From: Methanobrevibacter millerae
GTDB lineage: Archaea; Methanobacteriota; Methanobacteria; Methanobacteriales; Methanobacteriaceae
NCBI RefSeq assembly: GCF_001477655.1
Contig: NZ_CP011266.1
Location: 669,001-733,000, forward strand
Direction of reading: 5' to 3'
DNA length: 64,000 nt
Both the position numbers and the translations under genes were made by a program. Positions 27,761 through 35,798 of the stretch are shown piece by piece. Position 1 is the first letter of the stretch. Each line of letters opens with the position of its first letter. The notes beneath the pieces are model-generated. The model worked only from the letters and a program-made list of their open reading frames with translations, made no database searches and was not told the DNA's origin.

Positions 27761-28919
27761 TTTCTTGATTTACAATTCGAGAGCTATTTTCTACTTTTTC
27801 ATATAATTTTTTAAAATCGGTATCTTTGTCGATTATTGTAAGCAATGGTTCTGATTTTTCTGTTATCGTTCCAATATGTGGCAGGTCATAAATATTGTCT
27901 AAATCTATTTTTGAATATTTGTTTCTGCATGGTGAATAGATTATTTTTTTATATGAGTAATATTTTGCCTTTGGGATTTCGACAGATTCATTCATGCAAC
28001 TTTTTATATGTGCATCTAGCATATTAATCTGAAGTGACTTTTCCACACATTCAAATGTACCCTGTATTCTTGGATTAACTTCAATTACATATAATCCGTT
28101 TTCATTTAATATGTAGTCCACACCATTGGAACCTATTAAATTGAATTTATATGCTAAATTCTGTGATGTTTCTATCATTTGTTTATTTATTTCATCGATA
28201 TTTCCTATATTTGAAAGAATGCTTTCTTTTGTTAAAGGCAGGATGTTTCCAATGTATATGTAGCTGTTATTATTTTTAAAATCATTTTCAGTCAACAGCC
28301 TTGAGTTCATTATGGTTTTTTTGATGTCTTTTCTTGCAAGGATTGATGAACTTAGATTTATTCCATCAATATATTCCTGCAAGATATAATTTTCACTATC
28401 ATTTAATTGAATAGTGCTATCATTATTTAAAAGATTAATATCATAACCACCTGATCCTTTAACAGGTTTTATTATATATTTAACCTCAGGTTTATTTTCA
28501 CTAATTTCAATTGCTTCATCTACATCTTTTATTAAAAAAGTCTCCGGAACAGTAAATTCATCTTTGATTTTTTCATAAAACTTGAACTTATTTTCTATTT
28601 GGCTAACGTCTTTATTTCCTAAAATCTTTTTTTGATCTTTTTTGGAAAATTCGCCAGGTGAAATTCCGGAAATTGGGATGATGTAGTCTGCTTCATCAAT
28701 AAAATCTTTTGAAGTCTCCAGAATATAAGAACTGTTAAAATTGTCTTCAAAAATGCCTGAACTTTCATTATTCTTTTCTTCAAGAATTATTTTCTGGTTT
28801 TTTATTTGTGGTGTGTCTGATGTAGAAAAATAACTTGTAGAAAAGATTTCATAATCTAATTTCAACGCACTATTAAGCATACTTCTTGTATTTATTCCAA
28901 TAAGCAGTAGCTTTTCCAT
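27753..28919 (-). CDS. ATP-grasp domain carboxylate-amine ligase
   Basis: The 388 residues have a Rossmann-like N-terminus (EKLLLIGINTRSMLNSALKL), a central ATP-grasp (YIIKPVKGSGGYDINLL, YILQEYIDGINLSSS) and metal-binding residues near NGVDYILNENGLYVIEVNPR. ATP-grasp enzymes join a carboxylate to an amine through an acyl-phosphate. Related methanogen proteins include the MfnD-type tyramine-glutamate ligase, but the substrate is not determinable here. ATG 28919 is preferred over ATG 28931 because GAGAT lies six bases upstream and the fold begins there. tRNA-Gln lies directly upstream on the same strand. Confidence 0.83.
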   Translation of the reverse strand: MEKLLLIGINTRSMLNSALKLDYEIFSTSYFSTSDTPQIKNQKIILEEKNNESSGIFEDNFNSSYILETSKDFIDEADYIIPISGISPGEFSKKDQKKILGNKDVSQIENKFKFYEKIKDEFTVPETFLIKDVDEAIEISENKPEVKYIIKPVKGSGGYDINLLNNDSTIQLNDSENYILQEYIDGINLSSSILARKDIKKTIMNSRLLTENDFKNNNSYIYIGNILPLTKESILSNIGNIDEINKQMIETSQNLAYKFNLIGSNGVDYILNENGLYVIEVNPRIQGTFECVEKSLQINMLDAHIKSCMNESVEIPKAKYYSYKKIIYSPCRNKYSKIDLDNIYDLPHIGTITEKSEPLLTIIDKDTDFKKLYEKVENSSRIVNQETI

Positions 28920-28949
28920 AAAAAATCTCATAAAAAAAGTTAGTTAGAA

Positions 28950-29021
28950 TAGTCCCGAGCGGAGTCGAACCGCCGTCTCCGGGTCCAAAGCCTAGAAGGA
29001 TTACCACTACCCTACGGGACT
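28950..29021 (-). tRNA. tRNA-Gln (anticodon TTG)
   Basis: On the minus strand the acceptor arms AGTCCCG and CGGGACT pair perfectly, with discriminator A and a GGTTCGACTCC T-loop region. The anticodon loop reads CTTTGGA, giving anticodon TTG. The first pair A1-U72 is the identity feature archaeal GatDE uses on tRNA-Gln. No intron is seen and CCA is not encoded. Only 30 nt separate it from the ATP-grasp start, so the two may share a transcript. Confidence 0.95.
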
Positions 29022-29041
29022 ATGTTGTAATATAACAACAT
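29022..29041. promoter_or_regulatory. Perfect dyad at the tRNA-Gln promoter
   Basis: ATGTTGT-AATATA-ACAACAT is a 7-bp inverted repeat directly abutting the tRNA 5' end. On the minus strand a TATA-like CATATATTAAC (29044-29054) lies just upstream, so the dyad falls between TATA and the probable start site. It could be an operator or a leader hairpin for tRNA processing. Confidence 0.4.
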
Positions 29042-29078
29042 GTTAATATATGAGTTAAGTAGTATTTAAAGGTATCGT

Positions 29079-29462
29079 TCATTTTAATTTTTTGTAAAAT
29101 AAACATTTTTCCGCCCATTTACAATCATTGCAAATATTTTCAACACTTTTTAATGTATTGAATTTTAAAATTACTTCATTAAATAAATCTATTGCATTAT
29201 ACTCTTTATTAATATCAAATTCGGATAATACTTCTTCATCCATTTTTACAATGGTTTCATTTTGCATTTCGTTTTCGCACAGGTCATTTTTTAAATTCGG
29301 ACAAGCGGAACAAATGTCGTCAGAACTATTAATTAATTTAATGGTGGTTTTATCGGTTTTTCTTAATTCATTAATTCGGGTCATATTCAAAACAAAATCC
29401 TCACTGTAGCCATAACCCTGAAAACCTAAAATGCATAATAAATGATGACCTCTTAATTCCAT
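29079..29462 (-). CDS. DUF1284 domain protein, probable metal or Fe-S binding
   Basis: The 127 residues begin with the DUF1284 signature ELRGHHLLCILGFQGYGYSE and have paired cysteines DDICSACPNLKNDLCE and ENICNDCKWAEKCLF. The cysteine spacing suggests Fe-S cluster or zinc binding; the function is unknown. ATG 29462 is used rather than TTG 29471 because the conserved motif begins directly after it. It is 42 bp downstream of bioY on the same strand. Confidence 0.85.
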   Translation of the reverse strand: MELRGHHLLCILGFQGYGYSEDFVLNMTRINELRKTDKTTIKLINSSDDICSACPNLKNDLCENEMQNETIVKMDEEVLSEFDINKEYNAIDLFNEVILKFNTLKSVENICNDCKWAEKCLFYKKLK

Positions 29463-29503
29463 ATCAATCAATAAAAATATAGTAAAAAGGTTAAAATTAA
29501 CCT

Positions 29504-30115
29504 TTAGTCTTTTGGTAAGAAAACTTTGGATAATCCAGCTGCACCTGCAACTTTAACAAGGTCTCCGAAGATGAAAGGAACAAGACCCATCATTAAAAGA
29601 TCTGCAATTCCAACAACAGTACCTTGAGCAAAGTACATCCATAATGCTAAACCTAAAAGTCCTGGAATATAAATTAATGCAAAGTTAGCTACACAAATAA
29701 CTGCAAACATACGGGTAAAATTACGTGCTTTTGCATATTTGTCAGTAATATAACCAATAAAGTATGATGCAATAATGAATCCGATTAAATATCCTCCAGT
29801 AGATCCGAGCAATACATCTAATCCACCAGTCATTCCCCCAAACCATGGGACAAATGCAATTCCTAAAACAACATACATTATTTGGCTTAAACATCCATAT
29901 CTTTTACCAAGGAATAATCCTGAACATAAAACTGCAAATGTTTGGGCAGTAATTGGGACAGGAGTCCATGGAAGAGGAATGATTATTTGAGCCATTAAAC
30001 CTGTAATACAAGCCATTAAAAATGAAAAAACAATTTTTGTTATTGTACTAGATTCGTTAAATCTTTCAAAGACATTTTTTCTAGCAGTATAATAATTTTC
30101 AATGTTTATATTCAT
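29504..30115 (-). CDS. bioY: Biotin ECF transporter S component BioY
   Basis: The 203 residues have about six membrane segments and the BioY features ALCSGLFLGKRYGCLSQIMY, PWFGGMTGGLDVLLGSTGGY and GTVVGIADLLMMGLVPFIFG. It binds biotin at the membrane and works with a shared energising module (EcfT with ATPases), which is not in this window. AAGGAGGAAATTTA precedes ATG 30115, a strong site. An AT-rich tandem repeat lies upstream. Confidence 0.93.
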   Translation of the reverse strand: MNINIENYYTARKNVFERFNESSTITKIVFSFLMACITGLMAQIIIPLPWTPVPITAQTFAVLCSGLFLGKRYGCLSQIMYVVLGIAFVPWFGGMTGGLDVLLGSTGGYLIGFIIASYFIGYITDKYAKARNFTRMFAVICVANFALIYIPGLLGLALWMYFAQGTVVGIADLLMMGLVPFIFGDLVKVAGAAGLSKVFLPKD

Positions 30116-30140
30116 TAAATTTCCTCCTTATTTAATTTCC

Positions 30141-30170
30141 TTATTAATATTTATCTTTATTAATATTTAT
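30141..30170 (-). promoter_or_regulatory. Tandem 14-bp repeat upstream of bioY
   Basis: TTATTAATATTTAT occurs at 30141-30154 and 30157-30170, period 16 bp. Read on the minus strand the units (ATAAATATTAATAA) lie 26-55 bp before the bioY start and resemble TATA elements. They may be a duplicated promoter element or an operator for biotin control. Confidence 0.4.
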
Positions 30171-30250
30171 AATTATAGAAAATTTATAACATTCAAAAAG
30201 AGTATGGATATAATTGGAAAAAATAATAAAAAATGAGGATGGGTAATCCT

Positions 30251-31471
30251 CTATTCGATGGTAATAATTTTTAAGTTGTATGGTTTTTTGACAATGTTTG
30301 ATCTGAAGGCAACTAATTTTTTAATTCCTTTTTGGGATGATACGTCAACTAATCTTTGGCTGATAATACCGTCAAATATCACAGTATCCGCACTTCCTTC
30401 AATATTTTTGATTTCTTCATAGATATCTTCGATGGATACTTCTTTAGTTATATTTAATGCTTCATCCAAGATTGCTCCGCATCCTGTGCCTTCAAATTCT
30501 TTTAACATGTCTTTCATTAAACTTACTTCATCATCTTCAATTTCAACTTTTGGTTCCTTGTTGTATTTTTGTTTTTTGTGATGAGTATGTTTGTCATGTT
30601 TTTTGTGATGGTGATTGTTGTTGTTTTCTGAAAGAATGTTGTGACTTGCTAAAAATTGTGCAGTAGGAACTTTGTCTCTGAGTGCAACTAAAACCTCATC
30701 TTTTTCCAAGTCTTCAACTTCTTTTCCTTTAGGAGCACGTGTAATATAGTCAACATCACCGATTTGTAAAAGTTCTTTTAAGATTAATTCTCCACCACGG
30801 TCACCATCTACGAATGCTGTGGTAGTTCTTTTTTTACTTAAATCGCCGATAGCCTGTGGGACACTGACTCCTTCAACAGCAACAGTATTTTTAATTCCGT
30901 ATTTGAGTAAATTTAAAACATCGCTACGTCCTTCAACAACAATGATTGCATCTGAAGTGTGTATGCTAGGACCTGCAGGTAACCTGTCGTCCCCATATTC
31001 TGAAATTTCATGAATACGCATTGCTTCTCTCACTTCTTCAATCATTTTCATGCTTGCCGGACCAACGCTTTCGACCATGTTTTTATAGATTTCTTTTGCA
31101 CGGTTTACAACTTGTTCTCTTTTTACAGCACGAACATCTTCAACTTTTAAAGTTTGGATTTCGGCTTCACAAGGTCCAACACGATTAATTGTTTCTAAGG
31201 ATGCTGCGAGAATAGCAGTTTCAACTCTGTCTAAACTTGAAGGAATTACTATTTCTCCTTTGGCTCTTCCACTATTAGAATGAATATTGACTTGGATCCT
31301 ACCTATTCTACCAGTCCTTTGAAGTTCTCTTAAATCTAAATCATTACTTAATAAACCTTCAGTTTGTCCGAAAACTGCTCCGACAACATCAGGTTTTTCT
31401 ACAATTCCATTTGCATTAATTTGTGCATGGATTAAATATTTTGTTGTAGTTAATTCTTCGCCTTTTCCCAT
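30251..31471 (-). CDS. dnaG: Archaeal DnaG-type primase
   Basis: The 406 residues contain a central Toprim domain (DAIIVVEGRSDVLNLL with catalytic Glu about 180; TTAFVDGDRGGELIL with the DxD). Archaeal DnaG is linked to RNA processing by the exosome as well as primase activity. Between Toprim and the C-terminal domain is a low-complexity His/Lys linker (about 285-310, NNNNHHHKKHDKHTHHKK). AGGAGGC precedes ATG 31471. It is divergent from the RraA-like gene. Confidence 0.95.
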   Translation of the reverse strand: MGKGEELTTTKYLIHAQINANGIVEKPDVVGAVFGQTEGLLSNDLDLRELQRTGRIGRIQVNIHSNSGRAKGEIVIPSSLDRVETAILAASLETINRVGPCEAEIQTLKVEDVRAVKREQVVNRAKEIYKNMVESVGPASMKMIEEVREAMRIHEISEYGDDRLPAGPSIHTSDAIIVVEGRSDVLNLLKYGIKNTVAVEGVSVPQAIGDLSKKRTTTAFVDGDRGGELILKELLQIGDVDYITRAPKGKEVEDLEKDEVLVALRDKVPTAQFLASHNILSENNNNHHHKKHDKHTHHKKQKYNKEPKVEIEDDEVSLMKDMLKEFEGTGCGAILDEALNITKEVSIEDIYEEIKNIEGSADTVIFDGIISQRLVDVSSQKGIKKLVAFRSNIVKKPYNLKIITIE

Positions 31472-31897
31472 ATTTAAGCCTCCTAGCTTATTAATCGGGT
31501 TAATTTATATTTTTCTAAAAATCATAATTATTTTTAGGCAATAAATAAATTATACGATAAACATGTTTTTGATTATAAATCTATTATATACTAAAAAGAG
31601 TAAAAGTGCAAATGAAAATTTAATTATTCGGGTTTAAATTTTGTTTTAATTGTTTTAAATTTGTTATTTTCTTTTATTTTGTTTTAAATCCTTTTTTAAT
31701 AATTAAATTTTCTCCTTTTCTGTTAATCAAATAAATGATAAATTAATAATAATGAATAAATTAACTCTTAAGCATATAATAAATAAGTATTGTTCAAATA
31801 CTACAATTATTATTTTGGTTAAACTAATATATAAAATATTGTTTATAGAAATTTTTTTATTTGATAATTCCATATAAATTAATACAATGGTGATTTA
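31472..31897. other. Divergent intergenic region dnaG / RraA-like gene
   Basis: This 426-bp stretch is AT-rich. It holds the dnaG ribosome binding site at its left edge and, near 31826-31838, AATATATAAAATA, a likely TATA element for the gene at 31898, about 70 bp before its start. GGTGATTT lies just before that ATG. I see no gene, clear hairpin or repeat in the middle. Confidence 0.5.
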
Positions 31898-32635
31898 ATG
31901 TCTATAAAACCTCAAGACTTATTACATAATAAAAAAGATTTAACTAAAATAAAAGATATAAAAGATATTTCATTAGATAATATTACAATTGATGATTTAA
32001 CATATGATGGTCAGAATTACGATGAATACATTAATCTGAATTCATTTCTAAATCAGGTTTCAAGTTGTCAGATTTCCGATGCATATAATCAAATTGCCCG
32101 CAGATCAGGAGTATTATATAACTTGAAATCTATCAATAACTTAAAGACTTGGGGTAGGATTACTACTTCCAAAACGAATAGTGATGACTGGGGAACTATC
32201 ACTTTAGCTATCGATGAGGCGAATGATGGTGATGTATTGCTTGTTGAAACCAGTGATATGGATGCGGCAATCTGGGGCGAACTGGCTTCCACATGTGCAA
32301 AGAATAATGGCCTTAAGGCGACACTGGTTTATGGATGTGTGCGTGATTTGGATGCATTGTTATATATGGATTATCCTATTTTTGCATGTGGTTTTAGACC
32401 AAATGCAGGGTCTGCTTTGGGATTGGGTGAAATTAACATTGATTTGGAATTGGAATCTATTAAAATTTCTCCTGGCGATTTCTTATATGGTGATGAAACC
32501 GGCGTGGTTATAATTCCTAAAAAATTGTTCAATGAAGTCATGAACAAAACCTTGGAAATTAAGATTAAAGAAAAAAATATTGTTGACATTTTAAATTCAG
32601 GCAAGTCTTTATCTCAGGTGGCAGGGTTGAGATAA
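31898..32635 (+). CDS. RraA-like family protein
   Basis: The 245 residues have an N-terminal extension of about 55 residues followed by an RraA-like fold: QVSSCQISDAYNQIARRSG, GDVLLVETSDMDAAIWGELA, LVYGCVRDLDALLYMDYPIF and GDETGVVIIPKK. RraA-like proteins include aldolases for HMG/oxaloacetate-type substrates and RNase E regulators; archaeal members are mostly uncharacterised. The RD pair in GCVRDLDAL is the usual active-site signature. GGTGAT precedes ATG 31898. An IS4 element follows 49 bp after the stop. Confidence 0.85.
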   Translation: MSIKPQDLLHNKKDLTKIKDIKDISLDNITIDDLTYDGQNYDEYINLNSFLNQVSSCQISDAYNQIARRSGVLYNLKSINNLKTWGRITTSKTNSDDWGTITLAIDEANDGDVLLVETSDMDAAIWGELASTCAKNNGLKATLVYGCVRDLDALLYMDYPIFACGFRPNAGSALGLGEINIDLELESIKISPGDFLYGDETGVVIIPKKLFNEVMNKTLEIKIKEKNIVDILNSGKSLSQVAGLR

Positions 32636-32683
32636 AAATATAAAATTATTTAAATAAGTTTATATTTCCATATATAAGTATAT

Positions 32684-34441
32684 CATTCCTAGAAACTTAA
32701 TATATTTTTGGATGAAATTTTTCATCATAATTGGTTTTTAATAACATTGTTATATTATTTTGGTATGGATAATTGATTTTTCGTAAGTTTTTTATATTAT
32801 TTGTGAACAAAAAATTAAACAAGATTTAAAAACTCACTAATTTTTGTGTGTTGAATTGTTGATTAGAGTGTTTTTTTCTTGTTTCCCGGATGTTTGTTAT
32901 TAACATCTGGGGTTTTTCGCTCTTTTTCATCATATTGATGTTCTTCGTATTGTGTTAGTTCTTTGGATGCTTCTTTTATTATAAAATCGATTATTTCTTC
33001 TCTTTTTGTTCTCGATCCAAATAGTATGTCAAAGAAGAATAAATAGATATTTCCTATTATTTTTGCGAAATTCGACTGATAAATTATTTTTTTATCTTTA
33101 TTTCTGGGTGTTCTTGTTATATTGTTTTCTGCGTGGTTTTTTATGGTTATTGCTAGGTTATAAACGAATATATGTGCGTAAAAATCTTGTTCGATTATTT
33201 GTCTTCGTATTCCGCTGAAATCTTCGATTTCGATGAGATTTTTTAATCTATCGAATCCTGTTTCTACTGTCCATCTTTTTGCATATAATTCTTTTAAATC
33301 TTCTGTTGAGAATTCTTCTGGTGTTAAATTTGTTGCTAGTATTTCTGGTTCTTCATTTCCAATATCTATTAATGCTATTCTTATTTCTAATCGTCCCATT
33401 TTTCTTGCTTTTTCTTTTAAATTTTCATCATCAAATTTCTTTAATCTGTTGTTTGTCATGTTGATTTGTATTATTTCATCATTGGTTTTCATTTGTTTAA
33501 TTTGATGTGCAAATACGTTTTTTGGTAGTCTTATTAAAAATTTTGAGTTCAAATCAATAGTTTTTGCCATTAATTCGATTGATGGATAACCCCTGTCATA
33601 AATTGTAATTAATTTTGTGATGTCTAATCGTTGTTTTAAGTTATTTAGATGTTCTATTGCTAAATCAATTTCATTTACTACTGTTTCAACAATTTTTACA
33701 GTTAAAATATGTTTGGAATGCACATCCAATACGCATGAAACTCTTGCACGAATTCTTTTTTCTTTTAACAAGTTTTCATCACCAACAGGAAATTCTTCAC
33801 GTGTTAAAGTAACATTTGGAAGATCAACAATACTCCCATCACACGCACTGACAATATATCCTTTAAATTTTGAAAATCCTGGAAATTTGTTATATAATTC
33901 ATCAATAAAACATTCATACATGTCAATAAACACTTTAGGGTCAATAAACATTCTCTGTTTTCCAATTCCCTGACTCGAAATCGTTTCAAAATCTTTCTTC
34001 ATCCACATAGTAAAAAATCTAATCGTTTCAATATAACTAGTACAGCTCCTTTGGGAAAGAATAAATGCAGTATATTCTTTTTGAGTCATTTTTCTATCCC
34101 TAATAAATCGATTATCTTCAGTAATATATCTTTTTGATATAAAACACTCAAATAATCGAAAAAAATTTTTGATAAACCTATCAAAAGAATACATAAAATA
34201 CTCCTCCAATTAACTAAATTCGTAATCAAAAAACTTCAATTACATATATAATTATATATAACTCATAATATTTAAAATAAACTATTAATAATTATTAAAA
34301 TAAGATATAAATAAATTAAAAGTAATTAAACAAGTATTAAAATAAATAACGTTTGATTCAATTAAAATAAATAAAAATTAGATGTTTTCAATATTGAAAA
34401 CATAGTTAAAAATAAGTTAAATCCTTAAGTTTCTAGGAATG
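32684..34441 (-). mobile_element. IS4-family insertion sequence, intact
   Basis: The element is 1758 bp. It has perfect 17-bp terminal inverted repeats (CATTCCTAGAAACTTAA at 32684-32700; its complement at 34425-34441) and a 10-bp direct repeat ATAAGTATAT on both sides (32674-32683 and 34442-34451). The 10-bp duplication and CAT ends fit the IS4 family. The terminal stretches 32701-32862 and 34195-34424 are AT-rich with no other gene. Perfect ends suggest recent movement. Confidence 0.93.
32863..34194 (-). CDS. IS4-family DDE transposase
   Basis: The 443 residues carry the DDE triad: D in SACDGSIVDLP, D in ITIYDRGYPSIEL, and E within the YREK signature (YAKRWTVETGFDRLK, spacing Y-2-R-3-E-6-K). 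The first Met after GGAGGAG is ATG 34194 (MYSFDRFIKN), six bases from the site; an upstream in-frame extension to 34209 overlaps that site. The C-terminus is lysine-rich. It is intact and probably active. Confidence 0.92.
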   Translation of the reverse strand: MYSFDRFIKNFFRLFECFISKRYITEDNRFIRDRKMTQKEYTAFILSQRSCTSYIETIRFFTMWMKKDFETISSQGIGKQRMFIDPKVFIDMYECFIDELYNKFPGFSKFKGYIVSACDGSIVDLPNVTLTREEFPVGDENLLKEKRIRARVSCVLDVHSKHILTVKIVETVVNEIDLAIEHLNNLKQRLDITKLITIYDRGYPSIELMAKTIDLNSKFLIRLPKNVFAHQIKQMKTNDEIIQINMTNNRLKKFDDENLKEKARKMGRLEIRIALIDIGNEEPEILATNLTPEEFSTEDLKELYAKRWTVETGFDRLKNLIEIEDFSGIRRQIIEQDFYAHIFVYNLAITIKNHAENNITRTPRNKDKKIIYQSNFAKIIGNIYLFFFDILFGSRTKREEIIDFIIKEASKELTQYEEHQYDEKERKTPDVNNKHPGNKKKTL

Positions 34442-34519
34442 ATAAGTATATCGATACCTTTATATATGGGAATATTCTAAACATATAAACGATACAGATT
34501 TAATTTTTAGTTTGATTAT

Positions 34520-34807
34520 ATGAAATTCTTAGGAAATAGTTTGCATATTGCAAACTCTGGTAAATTGATAGCAAGGTCTTCCCAAACACCAACTAGTGGT
34601 GGTATAGTTTTTGACAGTAATAAAAATAAAATTGGGAAGGTGGGCTATGTATTTGGACCTACTAAACAACCATACATTTCAATTCGTTTATTTAAGTCAG
34701 CAGATTATGACAGAATAAAAAGAAATTATGGTGAGAAACTGTTTGTATCAAAACCAAAATCTAAAAAACGTAAAAAACGGAGGATGAAAACATTTCAGAA
34801 GAAGTAA
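34520..34807 (+). CDS. gar1: H/ACA ribonucleoprotein subunit Gar1
   Basis: The 95 residues are the Gar1 core: [19 protein letters not shown], a [20 protein letters not shown] barrel and [11 protein letters not shown], with a basic tail ([13 protein letters not shown]). Gar1 binds Cbf5 in the H/ACA complex for RNA pseudouridylation. It overlaps the predicted start of tfb by 16 bp. The IS4 element ends 78 bp upstream and may have separated it from its ancestral promoter; AAACATATAAACG near 34479-34491 is a TATA candidate. Confidence 0.92.
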   Translation: MKFLGNSLHIANSGKLIARSSQTPTSGGIVFDSNKNKIGKVGYVFGPTKQPYISIRLFKSADYDRIKRNYGEKLFVSKPKSKKRKKRRMKTFQKK

Positions 34808-35778
34808 ATCAGGCTCCTAGACGCAGAAAAAGATCAGATAGGACTGCAAGAAAAAGTGAAGAAGAAAATAAAAAGGCTGCTGTTTGTCCTGAATGTGGTT
34901 CTACAGAATTAATAGGAGATTATGAAAGAGCAGAAGTTGTTTGTTCTCATTGTGGATTAGTTATTGATGAAAATTTAGTAGATATGGGTCCTGAATGGAG
35001 GGCATTTGACCACGAACAAAGAGATAAACGTACAAGGGTTGGTGCTCCGATAACATACACTATTCACGATAAAGGTTTAAGTACCATGATTGACTGGAGG
35101 AATAAGGATATTTATGGTCGTGATATTCCTGCAAGAAATCGTGCTCAATGGTACAGATTAAGAAAATGGCAAAGAAAAATCAGAATTTCCGGTGCTACTG
35201 AACGTAACTTGGCATTTGCATTATCTGAATTGGATAGGGATTCATCAAGATTGGGTCTTCCAAGAAGTGTAAGGGAAGCAGCATCTGTAATCTACAGAAG
35301 TGCAGTAGATAATAAGTTAATTCGTGGAAGAAGTATTGAAGGTGTGGTTGCAGCTTCATTATATGCTGCATGCAGACAATGTAACGTCCCACGTACATTA
35401 GATGAGATTGCTGAAGTTTCTAGAGTAACTAAAAAAGAAGTTGGTAGGACTTACAGGTTCCTTACAAGAGAATTAAATATTAAATTACCACCAACATCTC
35501 CAGTAGATTATGTTCCTAGATTTGCAAGTGAATTAGGTTTGTCTGGTGAAGCTCAATCTAAAGCTATTGAAATTATTGAAAAAGCAATGGATAAAGGTTT
35601 GACTTCTGGAAGAGGACCAACCGGTGTAGCGGCTGCTGCATTATACATCGCATCTGTTTTATTGGGTGAGAGAAAAACCCAAAGGGATGTAGCTGACATT
35701 GCTGGTGTTACTGAAGTAACTATCAGAAACAGATATAAAGAATTAACTGAACAGTTAGATATGGGTGTAACTTTATAG
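34792..35778 (+). CDS. tfb: Transcription initiation factor B (TFB)
   Basis: TFB recruits RNA polymerase to TATA-TBP. With an ATT start at 34792 the protein has 328 residues: a basic N-terminus, zinc ribbon C32-x2-C35...C51-x2-C54, a B-finger/linker ([20 protein letters not shown]) and two cyclin folds (about 130-225 and 235-325). From the in-frame stop TAA at 34771 to ATG 34984 there is no ATG, GTG or TTG, and an ATG 34984 start would lose the zinc ribbon. GGAGG at 34779-34783 lies 8 nt before the ATT. The frame is continuous, so I infer non-canonical initiation. Gar1 overlaps by 16 bp. Confidence 0.95.
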   Translation: MSEEVNQAPRRRKRSDRTARKSEEENKKAAVCPECGSTELIGDYERAEVVCSHCGLVIDENLVDMGPEWRAFDHEQRDKRTRVGAPITYTIHDKGLSTMIDWRNKDIYGRDIPARNRAQWYRLRKWQRKIRISGATERNLAFALSELDRDSSRLGLPRSVREAASVIYRSAVDNKLIRGRSIEGVVAASLYAACRQCNVPRTLDEIAEVSRVTKKEVGRTYRFLTRELNIKLPPTSPVDYVPRFASELGLSGEAQSKAIEIIEKAMDKGLTSGRGPTGVAAAALYIASVLLGERKTQRDVADIAGVTEVTIRNRYKELTEQLDMGVTL

Positions 35779-35798
35779 TTCACCTAAAACTTATTTTT

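Noticed and set aside
34771-34984. Frameshift or pseudogene in tfb because no standard start precedes the zinc ribbon
   Set aside because: The frame is continuous from 34774 to the stop and a ribosome binding site precedes ATT 34792, so a non-canonical start explains it without a defect.
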